From TMED8 sp964468005 (GTDB lineage Bacteria; Pseudomonadota; Alphaproteobacteria; Rhodospirillales; Casp-alpha2), in contig CAYXUT010000144.1 in the NCBI GenBank assembly GCA_964468005.1, positions 1-7,930 of the forward strand: DNA of 7,930 bases, given 5' to 3'. Positions 1 through 5,404 of the stretch are shown piece after piece. Position numbers and translations under genes: made by a program. The notes under the pieces are model-generated. The model searched no databases, was not told where the DNA came from, and saw only the letters and a list, made by a program, of their open reading frames with translations. Position 1 is the first letter of the stretch. Each line of letters starts with the position of its first letter.

Positions 1-90
1 TCTTCATTAGGCCCCCGCAAGGACCATGGCCAGCCTTTCCGAACGCATTACAAATCGGAGCACCATTTCCTCAGCGTAACGCGCAGTCGC

Positions 91-348
91 ACCGGTTTCC
101 AACCACTTGAAATTACAGCCAATTACTTCGGCAACCTGCAAGCCCATTTCGGCCTCAAAGATGAGATGCTCGAAGCGTTGAAAGGCCACCGCATCCTCGA
201 TGGCCTCGATGAGGCAGGCTAATTCTCTCAGCTCGACGGCCGTTCACGGCCCAACAGATTTTTCTTCGAGACCATTGAGCGGCGCGGATCCTACGACAGT
301 TATGGAGCACCGAACGCGATCTTTCGCCTTGCCACGCAGAAACGGTAA
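91..348 (+). pseudogene. Decayed 3' end of a QuiC-type 3-dehydroshikimate dehydratase / HPPD-like gene
   Basis: One frame reads TGFQPLEITANYFGNLQAHF, then a LKDEMLEALKGHRILDG stretch, then a TAA stop at 220-222. The same frame continues as FSQLDGRSRPNRFFFETIER and SYDSYGAPNAIFRLATQKR to a stop at 346-348. This pattern (NYYDDL, HxILxD, FFFExxxRRGGYxGYGAPNAxxRLA) is what I know from the C-terminal HPPD-like domain of bifunctional sugar-phosphate isomerase/epimerase-HPPD proteins such as QuiC, which turn 3-dehydroshikimate into protocatechuate. The Glu in FFFE matches the metal-ligand Glu of the HPPD fold. The internal stop sits where relatives usually have an aromatic residue (GEYFQL), so a Tyr codon probably became TAA. 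Upstream of about 91 the similarity seems to jump to another frame (TISSA-stop-RAV at 62-88), suggesting an older frameshift. The gene extends beyond the left edge. No intact TIM-barrel half is visible. Family assignment is from memory of the motif pattern. Confidence 0.6.
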
Positions 349-460
349 CAAACGAACAAAGAAAAATCGGCCTTAGCCGCATTAGGCGAGCGCCAATACC
401 TGGATCCTACCAACGATTTCCTCTAAATATGTGAGTACAAAATACTAAGGACCCCGCCCA

Positions 461-1237
461 ATGTCTGAGCTGAACACCCGCAAGAGCAATCTTTTACGCC
501 TCGGCGTCAATATCGACCATGTAGCGACCATCCGCAATGCACGCGGCGGCAACGTTCCCGATCCGGTGCGCGCCGCCAAGCTGGCCGAGGACGCCGGCGC
601 CGACGGCATCACCGCGCACTTGCGCGAAGACCGCCGCCATATTTCGGATAGCGACATCGAGCGCCTGATCGAACAGCTGGTAGTGCCGCTCAATTTCGAA
701 ATGGCCGCCACGGCCGAGATGCTCGAGATCGCACTCAGGCACAAGCCGCATGCGGCTTGCATCGTGCCGGAGAAACGCGAGGAATTGACCACTGAAGGCG
801 GTCTCGACCTCATAGGCGGGCACAACCAACTGAAGTCCCATATCCAGACCTTAAGCGATGCCGGTATCCGCGTATCGCTGTTCGTGGACCCACACCTGGC
901 GCAATTGGATGCCGCCGTAGAACTGGGCGCTCCGGTGGTCGAACTGCACACGGGCTCATACTGTGATGCACTCCAAGTTGCGCGCGAGCGCGAGTTGGAA
1001 CGCATAATAATCGCCGCCGCATATGCCAACAAGATCGGCCTTGAATGCCACGCCGGACACGGGCTAAGTTTTGAGACGGTGACACCAGTGGCCGCCATCG
1101 CAACCATCGTCGAACTCAATATCGGGCATTTCCTGATCGGCGAGTCGATCTTCGGTGGGCTGGAGAGCGCTATCAAACGCATGCGTGCGCTAATGGACCA
1201 AGCGCGCGCCGAAGGCAGCGGTACTTTAAGTGCATGA
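461..1237 (+). CDS. pdxJ: Pyridoxine 5'-phosphate synthase PdxJ
   Basis: PdxJ condenses 1-deoxy-D-xylulose 5-phosphate with 3-amino-2-oxopropyl phosphate to give pyridoxine 5'-phosphate, the ring-closing step of DXP-dependent vitamin B6 synthesis in the cytoplasm. The 258-residue protein has the usual length and hallmark segments: LGVNIDHVATIRNARGG (residues 14-30), TAHLREDRRHI (51-61) with the active-site His53, NFEMAAT (78-84) with Glu80, and CHAGHGLSF with the later active-site His. The start is supported by an AAGGA ribosome binding site at 447-451, nine bases before the ATG. It is first in a five-gene operon. Its stop overlaps the acpS start (ATGA), so the two are probably translationally coupled. 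I see no damage. I found no convincing promoter in the 112 bases upstream. Confidence 0.97.
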   Translation: MSELNTRKSNLLRLGVNIDHVATIRNARGGNVPDPVRAAKLAEDAGADGITAHLREDRRHISDSDIERLIEQLVVPLNFEMAATAEMLEIALRHKPHAACIVPEKREELTTEGGLDLIGGHNQLKSHIQTLSDAGIRVSLFVDPHLAQLDAAVELGAPVVELHTGSYCDALQVARERELERIIIAAAYANKIGLECHAGHGLSFETVTPVAAIATIVELNIGHFLIGESIFGGLESAIKRMRALMDQARAEGSGTLSA

Positions 1238-1659
1238 TCATCGGGATCGGCACCGATCTCTGCGACATCCGCCGTATTGAGAAAACTCTCGATAGGTTTG
1301 GCGATCGCTTCATCCAGCGGCTGTTTACTGATTTCGAACAGGTCAAGGCCAACCGCCGCCAGAACCCAGCATCCAGCTATGCCCAAAGCTTCGCCGCCAA
1401 GGAAGCCTGTGCCAAGGCGCTCGGCACTGGCTTCCGGCAGGGTATTTTCTGGCGCGACATGGCGGTGAATAACCACCGCTCCGGCCAGCCCTTTTTGCAG
1501 CTCACCGGCGGCGCCATGGCAAGGCTCGTCGCACTGACACCACCCGGCATGCAAGCCCTCATCCACGTCACGCAAACGGACGAGTACCCCATGGCCAACG
1601 CAGTGGTCATCATCGAGGGATTCCCGAGCCTGCCATCACAGCCCAACGCCACCGGCTGA
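1234..1659 (+). CDS. acpS: Holo-[acyl-carrier-protein] synthase AcpS
   Basis: AcpS transfers 4'-phosphopantetheine from coenzyme A to the conserved serine of apo-acyl carrier protein, activating it for fatty acid synthesis. The 141-residue protein begins with the diagnostic GIGTDLCDIRRIE (residues 4-16), where Asp8 binds Mg2+, and carries SFAAKEACAKALGTGF (52-67) with the second metal ligand Glu57. A Gly-X-Pro segment (SGQPFLQLTG) and a terminal TDEYPMANAVVIIE strand also fit the family. The length is slightly above the usual 120-135 because of a short Pro/Ser-rich tail. The ATG overlaps the pdxJ stop as ATGA. The stop is immediately followed by a second in-frame stop (TGATAA, 1657-1662). A pdxJ-acpS pairing is common in proteobacteria. 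Confidence 0.96.
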   Translation: MIIGIGTDLCDIRRIEKTLDRFGDRFIQRLFTDFEQVKANRRQNPASSYAQSFAAKEACAKALGTGFRQGIFWRDMAVNNHRSGQPFLQLTGGAMARLVALTPPGMQALIHVTQTDEYPMANAVVIIEGFPSLPSQPNATG

Positions 1660-1664
1660 TAAAC

Positions 1665-1670
1665 TTGACA
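1665..1670 (+). promoter_or_regulatory. Perfect TTGACA box, possible -35 of an internal lepB promoter
   Basis: A perfect sigma-70 -35 hexamer lies in the only non-overlapping junction of the operon, between acpS and lepB. The -10 side is poor: CATATC at 1689-1694, 18 bases downstream, matches TATAAT at only three positions. A separate promoter for lepB-rnc-era is possible but weakly supported. Confidence 0.22.
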
Positions 1671-1723
1671 CTTTGGCAGCGTGCTGGCCATATCGGCGCG
1701 CTTTCAACCAACCGGACCCTGAA

Positions 1724-2506
1724 ATGGCCGATATCAAACCCTCCACCCCCGACGCCCAGCCGAGCACAAAGGTCAAAGCCAAAGATGGCGGCGTCTGGGA
1801 GATGCTAAAAACTATCATCATCGCAGTGGCCATCGCGCTTTGTCTCCGCACTGTCGGTTACGAACCCTTCAACATTCCGTCCGGCTCCATGATCCCGACG
1901 CTCTTGGTCGGTGATTACCTGTTCGTATCCAAGATGTCCTATGGCTACAGCCGCCATTCTCTGCCGTTTAGCCTGCCGCTAATCCCCGGGCGCATCATGT
2001 TCACCGAGCCCGAACGCGGCGATGTCGCGGTATTCAAGCTGCCGACCGACAATTCGACCGATTACATTAAGCGCATCGTCGGACTGCCGGGTGACAAGAT
2101 CCAAGTCAAGCACGGCATTCTGCATATCAACGGCAAGGCGGTGAAGCGTGATCGAGCGGGCGAATTCGTCATCCACGATGCATGGACCGGCCGTTTCACG
2201 CGCATCCCGCGCTTCTTGGAAACACTGCCGAACGGTCGCGAACACTACATCTTGGAAGCCGCCGACGATGGTTTCGCCGATAACACGTCAGTCTATACGG
2301 TTCCTGAGGGCCACTACTTCGGCATGGGTGACAACCGCGACCACTCTAAGGACAGCCGGTTCCTCGACGACGTCGGTTTCATCCCACGCGAGAACCTGGT
2401 CGGCCGCGCCGAAATTAAATTCTTTTCCGTCGATGGCTCAGCGTGGAAGTTCTGGCAGTGGGGCACAAGCTTGCGAACCGAGCGCTTCTTTGAGGGGATC
2501 GAATGA
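1724..2506 (+). CDS. lepB: Signal peptidase I LepB
   Basis: LepB is the inner-membrane endopeptidase that removes signal peptides from exported preproteins with a Ser/Lys dyad. With the ATG at 1724 the protein has 260 residues: a short polar cytoplasmic N-terminus, one hydrophobic membrane segment at about residues 27-44, then the periplasmic catalytic domain. The catalytic Ser55 lies in PSGSMIPTLLVGD (residues 52-64), the general-base Lys116 in DYIKRIVGLPGD (113-124), and the conserved box E appears as GMGDNRDHSKDSR. The frame stays open back to a TTG at 1673, which would add 17 residues. I chose the ATG because it gives a normal N-terminus; neither start has a strong ribosome binding site. 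The stop overlaps the rnc start (ATGA). A single membrane segment is typical of alphaproteobacterial LepB. Confidence 0.95.
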   Translation: MADIKPSTPDAQPSTKVKAKDGGVWEMLKTIIIAVAIALCLRTVGYEPFNIPSGSMIPTLLVGDYLFVSKMSYGYSRHSLPFSLPLIPGRIMFTEPERGDVAVFKLPTDNSTDYIKRIVGLPGDKIQVKHGILHINGKAVKRDRAGEFVIHDAWTGRFTRIPRFLETLPNGREHYILEAADDGFADNTSVYTVPEGHYFGMGDNRDHSKDSRFLDDVGFIPRENLVGRAEIKFFSVDGSAWKFWQWGTSLRTERFFEGIE

Positions 2507-3180
2507 GCGGTCTCGAAGCTCGCCTCGGCCATACTTTTGAGAAGCCGAGACGGCTCCGCCAAGCACTGACCCACGCATCCACTACCGAGACACGCGTTGA
2601 TTCCAACGAACGTCTGGAATTCCTGGGCGACCGCGTGCTTGGACTGGTCGTCGTCGAAATGCTGCTCGAACGCTTTACTAATGAAGAGGAGGGCGATCTT
2701 GGCTACCGCTTCACGGCACTCGCCAGGCGCGAAGCCTTGGCACGGGTAGCGCGAGAGATCAAACTCGGCCGGCACATTGAGCTTTCCGACGGCGAGCGCG
2801 AGACCGGCGGCGCGGACAAGGACGGTGTGCTCGCCAACGCCTGCGAGGCGGTAATCGCCGCGCTTTATCTCGACGGCGGGCTCGAGGTGGCGGGCCAATT
2901 CATCAGGCGCTATTGGGCTCCGCTTCTGGAAGAGGACCTAACACCGCGCAAGGATCCTAAGACGGCCCTACAGGAATGGGCGCAAGCGGCTAGAAAACCG
3001 CTGCCGAGTTACAGCGTTACGAACCGAGATGGCCCTGACCATGCGCCCAGGTTCACGGTCAAGGTCCAACTTTCCGGCGAAGCATCCGAAAGCGGCGAGG
3101 GAACCAACAAACGTGCCGCTGAACAGGCCGCCGCAGAAACGATGCTGTCGCGTCTCACGCTCGGGAAACAGCCGTCATGA
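2503..3180 (+). CDS. rnc: Ribonuclease III
   Basis: RNase III is the dimeric Mg2+-dependent endonuclease that cuts double-stranded RNA, processing rRNA precursors and structured mRNAs. The 225-residue protein has the signature NERLEFLGDRVLGLVV (residues 35-50) with Glu36, Glu39 and Asp43, an EGDLGYRFTALARREAL helix (63-79), and ANACEAVIAALYLDGG (111-126) with catalytic Glu115. A C-terminal double-stranded-RNA-binding domain follows, from KDPKTALQEWAQ (about 152) to TNKRAAEQAAAETMLSRL near the end. One oddity is Asn112 (AAC at 2836-2838), at the position where E. coli RNase III has the metal ligand Asp114. The enzyme otherwise looks complete. It overlaps lepB upstream and era downstream by ATGA, so translation is probably coupled. 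The lepB-rnc-era cluster is widely conserved in proteobacteria. Confidence 0.96.
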   Translation: MSGLEARLGHTFEKPRRLRQALTHASTTETRVDSNERLEFLGDRVLGLVVVEMLLERFTNEEEGDLGYRFTALARREALARVAREIKLGRHIELSDGERETGGADKDGVLANACEAVIAALYLDGGLEVAGQFIRRYWAPLLEEDLTPRKDPKTALQEWAQAARKPLPSYSVTNRDGPDHAPRFTVKVQLSGEASESGEGTNKRAAEQAAAETMLSRLTLGKQPS

Positions 3181-4079
3181 ACGATACCGCCACGCGTTCT
3201 GGGTTCATCGCCGTCGTTGGCGCGCCGAACGTCGGCAAATCGACACTTACCAACCGCGCCGTTGGTACCAAAGTCTCCATTGTCTCGCCCAAGGTGCAAA
3301 CAACTCGCACTAGGGTGCTAGGTATTAACATGCGAGATGCGGCGCAGCTCATTTTTATCGATACGCCGGGTATCTTCGAGCCACGCCGGCGTTTGGACCG
3401 CGCCATGGTGGCCGCAGCCTGGAGCGGCGCGGCAGATGCCGATCGCGTCTTGTTGCTGGTCGATGCTCAGCGCGGTATCGATAACAATACCGATATCATC
3501 TTGAACAAACTCTTCCAGGTCGAGCGCCGCGTGGTACTGGCCATCAACAAGGTTGATCTGGTGAAGAAAGATGCGCTCTTGGGTCTGACAGTCCAACTCA
3601 GCACACGCGATGTTTTTGATGAGCTTTTCATGATCAGCGCCAAGACCGGCGACGGCGTTGACGACCTGTTGACATTTCTTGCGGCTGGATTACCCAAAGG
3701 GCCGTGGCTGTTCCCCGAGGACCAGGTGTCCGACATGCCCGAACGCCTCCTGGCTGCCGAAATCACCCGTGAGAAGCTTTATCTGCAACTACGCCAAGAG
3801 CTCCCGTATGCGGCGACGGTCGAGACCGAGTCTTGGGAAGACAAGGAAGACGGCTCCGTGCGCATCGACCAGGTCGTCTACGTGCAGCGCGATACGCAAA
3901 AGGCCATCGTGCTCGGCAAGAAGGGACAACGGATCAAGTCCCTCGGCGCGGCGGCGCGGACGGAATTGGAAGCCATCCTTAGCTGCCGGGTGCACTTATT
4001 TATCTTCGTCAAGGTGCGGGAAAAATGGGTTAACGATCCCGAGCGATACCGCGACTGGGGCCTTGACTTTAATGCGTGA
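3177..4079 (+). CDS. era: GTPase Era, 30S ribosomal subunit assembly factor
   Basis: Era is a GTPase that binds the 3' end of 16S rRNA through a KH domain and assists 30S subunit maturation. The 300-residue protein has all the GTPase motifs: G1 GAPNVGKS (residues 15-22), the G2/switch I region KVQTTRTRVLGI (39-50), G3 DTPG (62-65), G4 NKVD (124-127) and G5 SAK (154-156). The C-terminal KH domain has VETESWE (215-221) and the GKKG loop (247-250) followed by QRIKSLG, and the protein ends in a typical WGLDFNA. Length is normal and no damage is visible. The start codon overlaps the rnc stop as ATGA. It is the last intact gene of the operon. A decayed catabolic gene follows 24 bases later instead of the expected recO, so the operon end has been rearranged. 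Confidence 0.97.
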   Translation: MNDTATRSGFIAVVGAPNVGKSTLTNRAVGTKVSIVSPKVQTTRTRVLGINMRDAAQLIFIDTPGIFEPRRRLDRAMVAAAWSGAADADRVLLLVDAQRGIDNNTDIILNKLFQVERRVVLAINKVDLVKKDALLGLTVQLSTRDVFDELFMISAKTGDGVDDLLTFLAAGLPKGPWLFPEDQVSDMPERLLAAEITREKLYLQLRQELPYAATVETESWEDKEDGSVRIDQVVYVQRDTQKAIVLGKKGQRIKSLGAAARTELEAILSCRVHLFIFVKVREKWVNDPERYRDWGLDFNA

Positions 4080-4085
4080 ACTCAA

Positions 4086-4098
4086 CGCTGGTACAGCG
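4086..4098 (+). other. Short perfect hairpin just after era
   Basis: CGCTG-GTA-CAGCG can form a 5-bp stem with a 3-base loop, 6 bases after the era stop. It is followed by AATTAATG, not by a run of T, so it is not a standard intrinsic terminator. It may be a weak 3'-end stabiliser or chance. Confidence 0.25.
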
Positions 4099-4103
4099 AA
4101 TTA

Positions 4104-5265
4104 ATGCGTATTACCAATGTCCGAGTGGCTTCGATTAAGCAGGACGTGAACATCCGTAACGCGGTGTTCTCATTCGACGACATGACTACATCGATTGTCG
4201 CAGTGATGACCGACGTGATCCGCGACGGTGAACCAGCATGCGGTTTCGCTTTCAACTCGACTGGGCGCTACGCCTGTGGCGCGCAAATGCGCGATCGTTC
4301 AATACCCCGGATCATGCGTACCGAGCCGGAAAGGCTGGTGAATACCGACCACAGCAATTTCGATCCTAACGAGGTTCTTCGCGCCATGATGTTCGGTGAG
4401 AAACCAGGCGGAGATATGGAACGTTCGGTCGGCATTGGTACCATTGAGGTTGCGCTCTGGGACGCCATGGCCAAGAACGAAAAAAGCTGCATCAGTTGAT
4501 CACTGAACCGTACGGTGACGGTTCGGTCCCGGAGAAGATGTTTTGCTACGTCGGTGGCGGCTGGTATTCACCAGACGAAACGCCCGATAGCCTCAAAGCC
4601 GAGATGCGGGGTTATCTGGAGCAGGGCTACACGCTGGTCAAAGCCAAGGCCGGTGGGCTCGCCATTGATGACGATGTCAGGCGGATCGAAACTATTTTAT
4701 CGGTTTTAGACGGCAACCACCAGCTGGCGGTCGGTGCCAATTCCAGCATGAGCCGCGAGCGCGCGTTTCAATACGCGGAACGCTTCAAACTTATTGGCCT
4801 GCGTTGGTTTGAGGAGCCCGTCCACCCGATCGATTTCGAGGCCACGTCGGATTTTGTCGAAGCCTACGGGAATCCTGTGGCAACGGGTGAAAACCTGTTC
4901 TCTACTGAGGATTTCCAAAACCTACTCCGCTACGGCGGGTTCCGGCCGGGCTCCGACGTGCTCAACATAGATATTCCACAGAGCTACGGCATCGGCACCT
5001 GTGCCAAGACGATTAAATGGCGGGCGGCCTGGGTTGGAACACAACTTCCTTCTCACCGTACGGTGGCAATCAGATGTCCTTGGCTTGCGCGCTAGGACTT
5101 GGCATGGGAATGTGTGAGCCCTACCCTGATGTTTTCGGCGCATTTTTGGGATACGCGGATGATGCAATAGCCGAAAATGGCTACCTGCCGGCGCTCAGGC
5201 TGCTCGGCGTCGGTTTTAAGGGTCAGAACGTACTTTATGGGTTGTTTAAGGAGTTGATAGCCTAG
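4104..5265 (+). pseudogene. Frameshifted D-tartrate dehydratase-like gene (enolase superfamily)
   Basis: Three consecutive frames (4104 to about 4480, then to about 5017, then to the TAG ending at 5265) together encode one TarD-like protein. Segments include FNSTGRYACGAQMRDR, MMFGEKPGGDMERSVGIGTI, VKAKAGG, FEEPVHP, TGENLFS, LLRYGGFRPGSDVLNIDIPQ and GGNQMSLACALGLG. TarD of Bradyrhizobium dehydrates D-tartrate to oxaloacetate. Restoring one A in the run at 4480-4485 and one in the run at 5015-5017 gives a continuous protein of about 387 residues, close to TarD's length. Six positions I recall as functional in TarD then align with a constant offset of two. Lys184 (4646-4648), Glu239 (4811-4813), Glu265 (4889-4891) and Asp292 (4970-4972) are kept. 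The Asp213 metal ligand is Gly (4733-4735) and the His322 acid is Tyr (5059-5061). No ribosome binding site precedes the ATG. Both the frameshifts and the active-site losses indicate a non-functional gene. Confidence 0.85.
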
Positions 5266-5378
5266 CCGGCGGCCAAGGAAAGATCGATAATAGGAAAAGC
5301 CACGCTGTCCTCTGGCTATCGGATGGTCAGGAGGAAATGGCACTAGCGATCCCGACAATCTCATCGATCAAAGATAAC

Positions 5379-5395
5379 TGCCCCTGAAGAGGGCA
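5379..5395 (-). terminator. Possible weak terminator hairpin of the MBL/CNBD gene
   Basis: Read on the minus strand, about 10 bases after the stop of the 730-residue gene, TGCCCT-CTTCA-GGGGCA forms a 6-bp stem (with one G-T pair) and a 5-base loop. The following GTTATCTTTG is only mildly T-rich, so termination strength is doubtful. On the plus strand the stem has a C-A mismatch. The rest of 5266-5404 holds no gene that I can see. Confidence 0.3.
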
Positions 5396-5404
5396 CCACG
5401 CGGA

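Noticed and set aside
370..387. GCCTTA...TTAGGC inverted repeat between the left remnant and pdxJ
   Set aside because: The stem is only 4 bp before a T-T mismatch, with no T run. Too weak to call a terminator or operator.
445..1575. Long open frame of 376 codons on the minus strand across pdxJ and acpS
   Set aside because: It lies antisense to two well-identified genes with all their motifs. The protein is low-complexity Ser/Arg/Ala-rich and resembles no family, so it is a compositional shadow.
5298..5317. AGCCA...TGGCT inverted repeat after the tarD-like remnant
   Set aside because: Five-bp stem, ten-base loop and no T run; not convincing as a terminator.
5337..5387. AGGAGG at 5329-5334 followed by an ATG frame of 16 codons
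   Set aside because: The ribosome-binding-like sequence is only two bases from the ATG, the peptide is tiny and unrecognisable, and it lies between convergent genes and overlaps the hairpin after the MBL gene. Probably chance.
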